A DNA stretch of 64,000 nucleotides. It comes from an uncultured Christensenella sp. (GTDB lineage Bacteria > Bacillota > Clostridia > Christensenellales > Borkfalkiaceae). Position numbers and translations under genes: made by a program. The stretch spans positions 11,747 to 75,746 of the forward strand of contig CAJTUI010000010.1 in NCBI GenBank assembly GCA_910579705.1, written 5' to 3'. The notes below the pieces were generated by a model. It made no database searches. It was not told the DNA's origin and was given only the letters and a program-made list of their open reading frames with translations. How positions within the stretch are numbered: the first letter of the stretch is position 1; each line of letters begins with the position of its first letter. Below are positions 1-8,100 of this stretch, piece after piece.

Positions 1-1863
1 ACACTTTATAAATACCGAGCGTTTGTTTTCGTCGTCGGTGAGGCTTGCAACCCACATAATCCAGTCGCTCTTGGAATAATCCTCGCGTGAGTCGAGCGGT
101 ACGCCGAATTTTTCGATTTTTGTGAGATAATAGTCCGTCTCCCTTTCCAAAAAGCTTTGCGGAAAAAGTCCAAGTTTTAAAATCTTATCAAACGCAAGAT
201 TGTATTTTAAGGAAAAAGTCTGCTCGCCCGAATTCCAGGTAATCGGCAAGTGAGTAAATGCGTTACCGAACTTAATTATTTCCGACGCATAAGATTGGGC
301 GATTTCACGGTATTTTTTATACTCTGCCTGCTTTCCTGCGGCAAGACATAGTTCGGCATACGCCGCGATGCCTACCGTAGCCTTTATGGCAAGATTGATA
401 TTGTCTGCCAGATGCCCCGCAAAATCGTCCGTGCAAAGCTGGTTTTCGGGTTTCAATCCGTATTTCACGAGATACTCCACCCATTTTGCGGTAAGTCCGC
501 AATTTTCATTATATAGTGACAAATCACCGTCCGCGCGGAAGCATGCAAGCAGCATAATAATCATATTCGCGCACTCTTCGACCGGCATCTGAAATTCGAA
601 ATCATATATATCGGCGCTTGCCGGTAACATATAAAACGGAAAACGCGTATCGCCGTCGCCGTATACGCGGTCGGTAAGGCTGCCCAGATTTTTCAATCCG
701 TAAATCTGTCCGCAGCAAGCGGGATAAGTACCCACGTCGTGTGGAGCGAAATCGCAGTTCCAGACCGGCATTTTTGCAAACGTAAAAATGGGACGAAGCA
801 TACCTTTTAACAGCTCCGTATTGTAAATAAGATAGAGCGGCATAGACGGATAGCTTACGTCTACCGTTGCCATACAGCCGTTGGAATAACACTCCTTGGA
901 AAGAAACAAAACGTTGCCTGTGTTATCTTCAACAAGTTTATGCCCCGCCACGCTCTGCCTTAATGAAGCATACAAAATATCAAGATATTCCTGCCCGTAC
1001 TTTTCGGCGCGGGCCTTTAATTCGTTTTCGAACTTTGATAGTTCGGCATTGATTTTATCACTGTTATCCCAGACATATTTAAGAGCGTCCGTTATCTTAT
1101 TATTTTTAAGATAGTACCCCTTTAAAAATTCCCCGAAATAATCTATGGAAACGATATCGTCATATCCGAGCAAAATCAGACCCTGCGGTTTACTTGCAGA
1201 AGCGCCTATGTACCTATCCTCGCCGGTATTGGAAAACTGCGTTTCCCCTGTCGAAACGAAATTTCTTAAATCGTCCCCGTCAAGGGCATAAGTTTTTTCG
1301 CCTGCGAGGTACCAATAACCCCAGTCGGCGCCTATCGCGTCGTCGTTATTAGACAGCGGAAGCTGCTTTTTCAGCCCGAACACCGCGTATTCGAAACCGT
1401 CCGAAGCAACCGCCATGCTACGCAAACGCTTGTCGGGATGGGTTTTGTTGCACGCAAGCTCCCTGCCCGCGAAAAGGTATACGCTTACGTCTGTGCCGCC
1501 CTCTACTTCATATTCCATATAGCAAACGGGCATGGAAAGCAAAGTCAAATCGTTTGGCGGAAGTGGCGAAACAAAGCGTACTTTTATTTTTGCCGAACCG
1601 GCTTTAAATCCGTATTCGGTTGAAAAAGCCGTTACGTTTATAAAAGTCTGTTCGGCGTTTTTAACGCATCCGTACCATTTGGCGGCGTCGCCCATAAAAC
1701 AATATATTTTGCCGTCCGTTTTCACGAAGCCATATAATTTTTTCTCTTCGCCGTACCAGGTTTGTATATTTCCGGCAGTGAGCCGTTCCGTTACGCTCCA
1801 AAACGAAAAATTCGGGTCCTTTAAAAATATAGGATAAGCGGGTAATTTTCTTTTAAGTTGCAT
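1..1863 (-). CDS. DUF4965/GtaA-type protein, 3' end outside window
   Basis: The minus frame is open from an ATG at 1863 to the window edge, giving 621 codons with no stop, so the C-terminus is missing. The translation resembles the DUF4965/DUF5127/DUF1793 'glutaminase A' family. A stretch reading VDVSYPSMPLYLIYNTELL is followed by a PVWNCDFAPHDVGTYP segment and later by DDFAGHLADNINLAIKA, TWNSGEQTFSLKYN and SKSDWIMWVASL, all recognisable in that family. I see no signal peptide, so it is probably cytoplasmic. It follows lacI by 21 bases at the end of the sugar-uptake operon. Many relatives sit in polysaccharide-utilisation loci rather than glutamine metabolism, so a role in processing the imported or surface glycan is the better guess. 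Family assignment is fairly firm; the substrate is unknown. Confidence 0.82.
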   Translation of the reverse strand, partial: MQLKRKLPAYPIFLKDPNFSFWSVTERLTAGNIQTWYGEEKKLYGFVKTDGKIYCFMGDAAKWYGCVKNAEQTFINVTAFSTEYGFKAGSAKIKVRFVSPLPPNDLTLLSMPVCYMEYEVEGGTDVSVYLFAGRELACNKTHPDKRLRSMAVASDGFEYAVFGLKKQLPLSNNDDAIGADWGYWYLAGEKTYALDGDDLRNFVSTGETQFSNTGEDRYIGASASKPQGLILLGYDDIVSIDYFGEFLKGYYLKNNKITDALKYVWDNSDKINAELSKFENELKARAEKYGQEYLDILYASLRQSVAGHKLVEDNTGNVLFLSKECYSNGCMATVDVSYPSMPLYLIYNTELLKGMLRPIFTFAKMPVWNCDFAPHDVGTYPACCGQIYGLKNLGSLTDRVYGDGDTRFPFYMLPASADIYDFEFQMPVEECANMIIMLLACFRADGDLSLYNENCGLTAKWVEYLVKYGLKPENQLCTDDFAGHLADNINLAIKATVGIAAYAELCLAAGKQAEYKKYREIAQSYASEIIKFGNAFTHLPITWNSGEQTFSLKYNLAFDKILKLGLFPQSFLERETDYYLTKIEKFGVPLDSREDYSKSDWIMWVASLTDDENKRSVFIKC

Positions 1864-1884
1864 ATATTTATCCTTCTTTACTAT

Positions 1885-2874
1885 TTATTTTGTTTCATTT
1901 TTTAAATGTAATGATACGGGCAAAACCATCCTTTGTATCTTACTGTCCGGTTTTTCAAAACGGTTTTTCATAACGTTAAAAGTAGCTTCGGCTAATTCAG
2001 AAAAGTTGATTTTTACACTGTCGATGTCCTCAAAACCAAACACATAACCGCTTAATCCGTCAAAACCTACAATATGAATATCGGGGTAAATCTTACGTAT
2101 CCCGCCCTTTCCTGAAATTTTGTCAAGCTTCGCCATAACTTCATAAGCGAGCATATCGTTATAAAAAAAGATTTTACGGAAACCGTCCTCTATATATTGA
2201 TATAAAACGGATATATCTTCTTTATTGTAGTTAAATATACACACGTCCTTTTCCCCAGCAACTTCCTCCAATTCCGTTTTAAAGATAGAATAGCGGTGTG
2301 CGGAAAGAAAATAATCGATACCTACGTAAAGATATTTGTTTCCGTCATTAATGCTTTTCAAACGATGTGCCGCAAGGATACAACCCTTAAAATTATCTAC
2401 CGTTACATTATCTACAACGTCCTCTTTTATACTGCTACCGACAAACAATATGCCGATATTATTCAATTTGGCGAATTCGTACACCTCTTTCTTTAACGGC
2501 ATATGCGTAATAAGTAAATCGGCACGTTGCAAAACACATTGCTTTATAGTATCCTTATTAAGCTCGGAGGCATACAAAAGCATAAAATCGTACTCGCTTT
2601 TTTTGCACAACAACTTGATAAATTCGTTAATAAACGTGTTGAAATACAAATTAGTCAACGAATCTATCAAAATTGCAATCAGCGGTTTTTCGTCTTTGTG
2701 CATTTTCTGTGCGACGTGATTGGGCATATAACCGAGTTCTATGGCTTTTTTTCTGACTTTCGCCTTAGTTTCGTCCGAAACGTCATCCATATCGCGCAAT
2801 GCGTGCGAAACGGTATTTATGGAAATATTCAATTCGGAAGCGATTTGTTTAAGACTTACGTTTTTAAGACTCAT
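1885..2874 (-). CDS. LacI-family transcriptional repressor
   Basis: This 329-residue protein has the length and layout of a LacI regulator. An N-terminal helix-turn-helix (LKQIASELNISINTVSHAL, residues about 7-25) is followed by the hinge sequence GYMPNHVAQKM near residue 50, and then a periplasmic-binding-protein-like effector domain. It lies 10 bases after the ABC ATPase gene and 21 bases before the DUF4965 gene, inside the operon it probably controls. That arrangement suggests autoregulation in response to the transported sugar or a breakdown product. A CG-rich inverted repeat just downstream of the promoter at 14479-14507 is a candidate operator. Ligand unknown. Confidence 0.92.
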   Translation of the reverse strand: MSLKNVSLKQIASELNISINTVSHALRDMDDVSDETKAKVRKKAIELGYMPNHVAQKMHKDEKPLIAILIDSLTNLYFNTFINEFIKLLCKKSEYDFMLLYASELNKDTIKQCVLQRADLLITHMPLKKEVYEFAKLNNIGILFVGSSIKEDVVDNVTVDNFKGCILAAHRLKSINDGNKYLYVGIDYFLSAHRYSIFKTELEEVAGEKDVCIFNYNKEDISVLYQYIEDGFRKIFFYNDMLAYEVMAKLDKISGKGGIRKIYPDIHIVGFDGLSGYVFGFEDIDSVKINFSELAEATFNVMKNRFEKPDSKIQRMVLPVSLHLKNETK

Positions 2875-2884
2875 ATGCTTATTC

Positions 2885-4660
2885 TCATTTTATAACGTCA
2901 CCCGTTATCGGGTCGAATACGAACAAATCGTCGGCTGAAAAGCTAACGGCAATTTTGTCGTTTTGCCCGAGCTTATCTTTCGCATCGATTTTACCTATCA
3001 TATTTTTACCGCAGAATTTGAAATAGACGTTGTATTCACCGCCCAAAAGCTCGGTAAGCTCAGGTTGCACGATATTTGCGCCTTTATAGGTTTTACCCTC
3101 TTCCGCTTTCTCTATCTTTATTCTTTCGGGACGAATTCCTACAAATACTTTTCTGCCGTTTTCTTTATAGGCTTTCAGAGCGGCAAATTTTTCCGCCGCA
3201 ACCGCACGTTCTTTAAGCCAAGGGTCTTCCTCGGCTTTCTTGGCGGCAAGGTTTTTAAAAAACTCTATGATGCATACAACAAAGTTTTTCTTTTTGGCGG
3301 AATTGTTCTTCACACTTTTGCCCTCGCCTGTTACGGAGAGCAGTTTAAGAATTTTTTCACGCGCACCGCTGTCGAAATTTTCGTTAATCGACGAAAACTC
3401 CGCACACTTGCTTTCGTAAAATTTATCGAATTTTTCTTCGAATCCGTTTTCAACAGGCAAACGGAAATCACCGTATACGAGCATCTTTTCGTTTCTGTCG
3501 AATTCCATTTCGAACATATTCATAGTAGGCGAGCCGATAAACCTTGCAACGAAGATATTTGCGGGATTATTGTAAACTTCTTCGGGTGTGCCCACCTGCT
3601 GTATAAAGCCGCGGCTCATAACCACTATGCGCGAAGCCATAGTCATCGCCTCGGTCTGGTCGTGCGTTACGTAAATGGTAGTCGCGTTTATCCTGTTATG
3701 AAGCTTTACTATCTCGCTCCGCATAGTAAGCCGCAATTTCGCGTCAAGGTTGGACAAAGGTTCGTCCATCATAAATATGGGAACGTTTTTAACGATAGCC
3801 CTGCCGAGCGCAACCCTTTGCATCTGTCCGCCCGAAAGCTCCTTGGGAAGCTTATCGAGGTACGGCGCAAGGTCAAGCTTTTCTGCCGTTTCGTATACTC
3901 GGGTCTTTATTTCGTAATGCGTAAGTTTACGCTGCACTGTCTTTCGTGTTCCGTCCTCCGAAAGTTCGCAGAATTCCCCGTCGAGTTTTTTCCCGCTTTC
4001 GGTAATTTTTGTCTGCTCCGCACTCTCCGCGTCGGAAAGTTTTGCTTGCCAATCGGAAAGAATTTCACCCTCTTTGTCCGCTATGTTTTTCCAATCGTCC
4101 GCGGACACCGAACCGTAAAGCTTTAAAATAAGTTTTGCGGTTTCGAGCACGACGTTAAAAAGCGTTGCAAGGTTTTCCGCCCTTTCGCCAAACTTAGGTT
4201 TTTGCGCGTCAACCTTTTCAATTGCGTCCTTAATGCTTGCAAGCCCACATTTTTCAATAATTTCCTTCGCTTGCGCGCAACTTAAAAGCACGGTATTCAC
4301 CACGGGCGCAGGGTAAGTATTGATTGTCAAAGGAAAAGCTATATTGTTGAACACGGTCATTTGGGGATAAAGCGCGTAGCTTTGGAAAACTATCGCCATG
4401 TGCCTATCCTTGCTCGGCTTATAGTTCAAATGTTCGTCGCCAAGGTATATATCGCCCGACGTTATATCTTCAAGCCCCGCTACCATTCTGAGCGTGGTAG
4501 ACTTGCCGCAGCCCGAAGGTCCTACGATTACTATAAATTCATTTTTAGCAATATCGAGATTAAAATCGTATACCGCTTTTTCGCCGTTGGGATAAACCTT
4601 TTCAAGATGTTTTAAAGAAAGAAAAACTTCCTCGTTTGAAATATTATCGTTAGTTTGCAT
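2885..4660 (-). CDS. Sugar ABC transporter ATP-binding protein (MalK/UgpC type) with two large insertions
   Basis: The nucleotide-binding domain is complete: Walker A GPSGCGKST (47-55), Q-loop Q93, signature LSGGQMQR (275-282), Walker B IFMMDEP (295-301), D-loop SNLD and switch histidine H333. It would energise the permeases encoded just upstream. At 591 residues it is far longer than the usual 360-380. One extra block of roughly 130 residues (about 114-247) sits between the Q-loop and the signature, so these are about 182 residues apart instead of about 52. A second block of roughly 100 residues (about 404-500) interrupts the C-terminal TOBE region before VGIRPERI. Both inserts are charged and mostly helical-looking. 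The frame is intact through both, so this is not an assembly error in an obvious way. Function as a sugar importer ATPase is well supported; the purpose of the inserts is unknown. Confidence 0.93.
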   Translation of the reverse strand: MQTNDNISNEEVFLSLKHLEKVYPNGEKAVYDFNLDIAKNEFIVIVGPSGCGKSTTLRMVAGLEDITSGDIYLGDEHLNYKPSKDRHMAIVFQSYALYPQMTVFNNIAFPLTINTYPAPVVNTVLLSCAQAKEIIEKCGLASIKDAIEKVDAQKPKFGERAENLATLFNVVLETAKLILKLYGSVSADDWKNIADKEGEILSDWQAKLSDAESAEQTKITESGKKLDGEFCELSEDGTRKTVQRKLTHYEIKTRVYETAEKLDLAPYLDKLPKELSGGQMQRVALGRAIVKNVPIFMMDEPLSNLDAKLRLTMRSEIVKLHNRINATTIYVTHDQTEAMTMASRIVVMSRGFIQQVGTPEEVYNNPANIFVARFIGSPTMNMFEMEFDRNEKMLVYGDFRLPVENGFEEKFDKFYESKCAEFSSINENFDSGAREKILKLLSVTGEGKSVKNNSAKKKNFVVCIIEFFKNLAAKKAEEDPWLKERAVAAEKFAALKAYKENGRKVFVGIRPERIKIEKAEEGKTYKGANIVQPELTELLGGEYNVYFKFCGKNMIGKIDAKDKLGQNDKIAVSFSADDLFVFDPITGDVIK

Positions 4661-4664
4661 AAAA

Positions 4665-5588
4665 TCAACCCTTAACTCCCGTAGACGCGAGTCCGTCTAT
4701 CATTTTGTTTTGCGTAATAAAGAAAATTATAAATATGGGTATCAGAGCGAACACACCCGTAGCCATTGCAGCTCCCTTTGCGCCATAACCGTTACCGCCC
4801 GTAAATCCCGTAAGCGCCACCGTTACGGTTTGGAAATAGCTGTCTTTCCCCGACATTAAAAGCTGCGGCCAAACTAAATTGTTCCAGGCGCCCGTGAACG
4901 TGAACAGCACTATCAGCATCATGGTCGATTTTGCAAGCGGGCAGGCTATTTTTCTGAAAATAGTGAAGTGCCCCGCCCCGTCGCTTTTTGCGCTGTCGAT
5001 TATATCGTTAGGTATAGACAGGAAGAAATTACGCATTAAAAGCATATTGTATATGCCCGTGCAGCCCGGGAGTATAAGCCACAAATAGATGTATATATAA
5101 TTTCCCGCAAAACCGTCTACGCCTATAACGCTGCTGAACATATTGAATAAAGTCAGCTGAGGCGCAAGGGTGATAACGCCGGGTACAGCCATCCAAGCGT
5201 ATAAGATATTCATAAACACTTTTTTGCCTTTAAATTTAAGGAAAATCACCGCATACGCCGTAATTAAATCCAAAAGCAAAGTAATACCCACCGTTGCCAA
5301 CGAACTCCACAGCGAATTGAGCATCCATATGGGCATATTGTCAATTTTACCGTCGCGCCATAAAAAACCCTCATAGTGCTTAAGCGTCCACTCCCCCGGC
5401 GAGGGGAATAAACTTCCGGGATGCAACTGTAAATCGAGGTCGGTTTTGAAAGAATTACCAAACATATATATTAAGGGAAGCAGGAAAAACACCGAAGCAA
5501 TCGCAAGAACTATAAATGAAACTATCTTTTCGCGGCGGGAGTGTTTTTCCGACTTTGTCAACTTTCTCTTGCCTTTAACAAAATTCAT
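4665..5588 (-). CDS. Carbohydrate ABC transporter permease, MalG type
   Basis: This 307-residue polytopic membrane protein belongs to the MalG/AraQ/UgpE group. It has a cytoplasmic basic N-terminus, about six hydrophobic segments and the EAA loop (AKSDGAGHFTIFRKIACPL) that contacts the ATPase. Its start codon overlaps the stop of the MalF-type gene by four bases (ATGA), with AAAGGAG upstream, and the ATPase gene follows after four bases. It should form the inner-membrane channel with the MalF-type partner for an oligosaccharide delivered by one of the two binding lipoproteins. Substrate unknown. Confidence 0.94.
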   Translation of the reverse strand: MNFVKGKRKLTKSEKHSRREKIVSFIVLAIASVFFLLPLIYMFGNSFKTDLDLQLHPGSLFPSPGEWTLKHYEGFLWRDGKIDNMPIWMLNSLWSSLATVGITLLLDLITAYAVIFLKFKGKKVFMNILYAWMAVPGVITLAPQLTLFNMFSSVIGVDGFAGNYIYIYLWLILPGCTGIYNMLLMRNFFLSIPNDIIDSAKSDGAGHFTIFRKIACPLAKSTMMLIVLFTFTGAWNNLVWPQLLMSGKDSYFQTVTVALTGFTGGNGYGAKGAAMATGVFALIPIFIIFFITQNKMIDGLASTGVKG

Positions 5589-6622
5589 TTGCTTTCTCCT
5601 TTTGCAGGCTCTAAGCGTTGCGTTCTGAAATCGCAGTACCGCTTGTACGCTGCAACGTGTTTAGCCGTAGGGTGTCTTTCTTCCATAACGCGCCTTTCAA
5701 CAAAACTTATAACCATAATAATCAAGCCGAAAATTATCGCGCTTGCGCATAGATAACCCGTCTGCTTTGCATATGCAAGACCGTTGGAAAGATAACTTTG
5801 TATAAACATCATAGGCGAAACGAATATATCCTGATTTTCGAGTGTATTCAACACATACGGCTGTCCGTAAAGACTTAAAAAGCCTATAAGCGTATTGAAC
5901 AACGTTATGTTGATTGCGGGACGCATATTAGGTATGGTTACGCGGATAACGCTTTGCCATCTTCCGCCGCCGTCCATTTCGCACGCTTCATATAAGGACT
6001 TGGGTATATCTCTGAGCGCACCGCTGAAAATAACGAAGTTAGCGCCCGTCTGCCACCATATAGTTGCAATAAGGATTATTATCCATCTTAAAATATCGTT
6101 TTCAAACGGTTTACCGCCCAACCAATCGATATTCGTCCCGAACCAACTGTTAATAAGTCCCGTTTCGTCGCCCGCAAACATTTCGCCAAACATAATTCCC
6201 AATATAGAAATAGAAACTACGCAGGGAAGATATATACAAGCCCTGAAAAATTTATAGCAAGGCGGTCGCATATTTATAAAATAGGCGAGTATAAACGGGA
6301 TTATCATGAGCAGCGGCACGGCAACCAAATCGAAAACGAGCATAGGCCCGAAAGATTCCCAGAACTGTTTGGATACGTTTATATCGGTATTGAATAAATT
6401 GGAATAGTTTTTAAAGCCGATGAACGCCGTGTAATCGGAATTATAAGGGTCGTAACGCATAAACGAATATGCGAAACCCATTATGAATGGTACGACGCAA
6501 AACAGCACGAAAATTATTACGAACGGGCTTAAAATTACCAATGCAACCCCTTGCTCGCGCCGCTTTGCACGTTTTCGTTCGGCTAATATATCTTCATCAA
6601 TTCCGATAAAATCTTTTTCCAT
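5585..6622 (-). CDS. Carbohydrate ABC transporter permease, MalF type
   Basis: Predicted polytopic permease with an EAA loop (EACEMDGGGRWQSVIRVTIP), partner of the MalG-type protein. I chose the ATG at 6622 (345 residues, MEKDFIGIDED) because AAAAGGAGAGACAGT sits directly before it. An upstream in-frame start at 6655 would overlap the previous gene and lacks such a site. The N-terminus is cytoplasmic and charged, followed by a hydrophobic segment at about residues 26-50. It lies between the second binding lipoprotein and malG in one operon. Confidence 0.94.
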   Translation of the reverse strand: MEKDFIGIDEDILAERKRAKRREQGVALVILSPFVIIFVLFCVVPFIMGFAYSFMRYDPYNSDYTAFIGFKNYSNLFNTDINVSKQFWESFGPMLVFDLVAVPLLMIIPFILAYFINMRPPCYKFFRACIYLPCVVSISILGIMFGEMFAGDETGLINSWFGTNIDWLGGKPFENDILRWIIILIATIWWQTGANFVIFSGALRDIPKSLYEACEMDGGGRWQSVIRVTIPNMRPAINITLFNTLIGFLSLYGQPYVLNTLENQDIFVSPMMFIQSYLSNGLAYAKQTGYLCASAIIFGLIIMVISFVERRVMEERHPTAKHVAAYKRYCDFRTQRLEPAKGESK

Positions 6623-6636
6623 ACTGTCTCTCCTTT

Positions 6637-8076
6637 TTACAAGTCGCCGCCCCACAAAGCTATGTTGGAATTATATTCGTTTTGTTTTGTACGGAGAAGC
6701 TCTTCGTCGCCCGAATTATCTTTTTTCAAAAGCCCTTCGGAAATTATGGCGCGCAAATTTTTTGCAAGCTCTTGATAATAAGGGTTTATGCCTACGGTAT
6801 TGAGGTCGTTTATGTCGGGATACCACTTGTTTATATAGCCCGCAACCACCGCGTCGTTTTTGTAAGCGTCTTTGGTATTAATGACGTTGGAAATACTTAC
6901 GTGTCCTGCTCGCGCCCATTGCGTGCCGGCGTCGGCATTGGTGGTGAACCACTTCATAAATTCGAGGCAAGCCGCTTTTTGGGTGATATCCGTAACCTTG
7001 TTGCTGAGGTTAAACATATGAGCGTCGCAATAAATTTTCTTTGCGTAATCCTTGGAAGAATCCATTGCAAACCAACCGGCAATTGAAGTTGCGCCTAATT
7101 TTTCCGTTCTTGCAACCTCTTCCGTGCAGCCGTTTTCAGCCGCATAACCTTGACAAACAGAGTCAAAAAGCCAGGGCACAGTCACATAAAACATTGCTTT
7201 GTTGGCGCGGAAATCTCCCAACCTACTTGAATCGTCGCCGCCGACTTCGGCAAGTTTGGGCGTGTTGGTAACAAACGAGCGTACCGACTCCAAGGCTTTT
7301 TTGTATACGTCGCGCTGGGCGGTGTTGTCATACCAATCCACGCTCATATCGTCCTTATAAAGCGTACCGCCGTTTTGCAGCACCGCCGTGTTCATAATAA
7401 ATTCGGTAAAGAAATCGCTACCCGTACCCCACGCGATGGGTACGTTACCCGTAGCGTTTGCGTAAGCTTCGCACACGGTAAATAGTTCTTCACGCGTGGA
7501 GGGAACTGCTTGAGAATACTGACCGAGTAATTCTTTATTGTAGAAAACTACCATACTCGCCGCGTCCACCGTAACACCGAAGTGATGTTCGGTTCCTGCG
7601 TTTGCATATTGATTGATGCCCATGGAAAAAGCGTTCAAATCATAATCAAATCCCGTTTGCTCCATAACAACGTCTATGGGTTGGATAACTTTATAATCCA
7701 GGAAAGATTTAACCGAGCTTTGGTGCCCCATTACTATATCGGGAGCGGATTTATCTCCCTGCTTAACGGAACGCGCTACGTAATCTTCAAAACTTTCGTA
7801 ACCGACAGTAGTTACCGATACCCTTATTTTACCCGAATATTCGGCGTTGAACTGGGCGACTATCTGATTAAAAGCTTCTTTATCCGCGCCGGCAACTATA
7901 GAAGCTAAACGCAACCCCACGTCGTTAAACACTATTTCGTCGCCGTTTTTTTCAAGCTCGCCCGTGGTGCTCCACCACTCGCCGCCACCGTTTCCGCCTC
8001 CGTTACAAGCCGCCGCCGTCAATGGAATAGTCAGCGCAAGCGCTGCACATAAAATACCTGCAAATTTCTTATTCAT
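6637..8076 (-). CDS. Sugar-binding lipoprotein of ABC transporter (second of two)
   Basis: This 479-residue extracellular solute-binding protein family 1 member carries a lipoprotein signal peptide with the cleavage cysteine in LTAAAC (C24) followed by a Gly/Asn-rich linker. The body shows typical features: KEAFNQIVAQFNAEYSGKIRV near the start, YNKELL, and several aromatic residues suited to stacking on sugars. It sits 14 bases upstream of the MalF-type gene and 24 bases downstream of the GH97 gene. Its direct adjacency to the permeases makes it the more likely partner of the transporter. AGGTAGGAAAATAAT precedes the ATG. Confidence 0.93.
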   Translation of the reverse strand: MNKKFAGILCAALALTIPLTAAACNGGGNGGGEWWSTTGELEKNGDEIVFNDVGLRLASIVAGADKEAFNQIVAQFNAEYSGKIRVSVTTVGYESFEDYVARSVKQGDKSAPDIVMGHQSSVKSFLDYKVIQPIDVVMEQTGFDYDLNAFSMGINQYANAGTEHHFGVTVDAASMVVFYNKELLGQYSQAVPSTREELFTVCEAYANATGNVPIAWGTGSDFFTEFIMNTAVLQNGGTLYKDDMSVDWYDNTAQRDVYKKALESVRSFVTNTPKLAEVGGDDSSRLGDFRANKAMFYVTVPWLFDSVCQGYAAENGCTEEVARTEKLGATSIAGWFAMDSSKDYAKKIYCDAHMFNLSNKVTDITQKAACLEFMKWFTTNADAGTQWARAGHVSISNVINTKDAYKNDAVVAGYINKWYPDINDLNTVGINPYYQELAKNLRAIISEGLLKKDNSGDEELLRTKQNEYNSNIALWGGDL

Positions 8077-8100
8077 ATTATTTTCCTACCTTATAATTTT

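Noticed and set aside
2963..4126. Long plus-strand open frame opposite the ABC ATPase gene
   Set aside because: It is the mirror of a well-supported gene; its translation is basic and aromatic without any domain.
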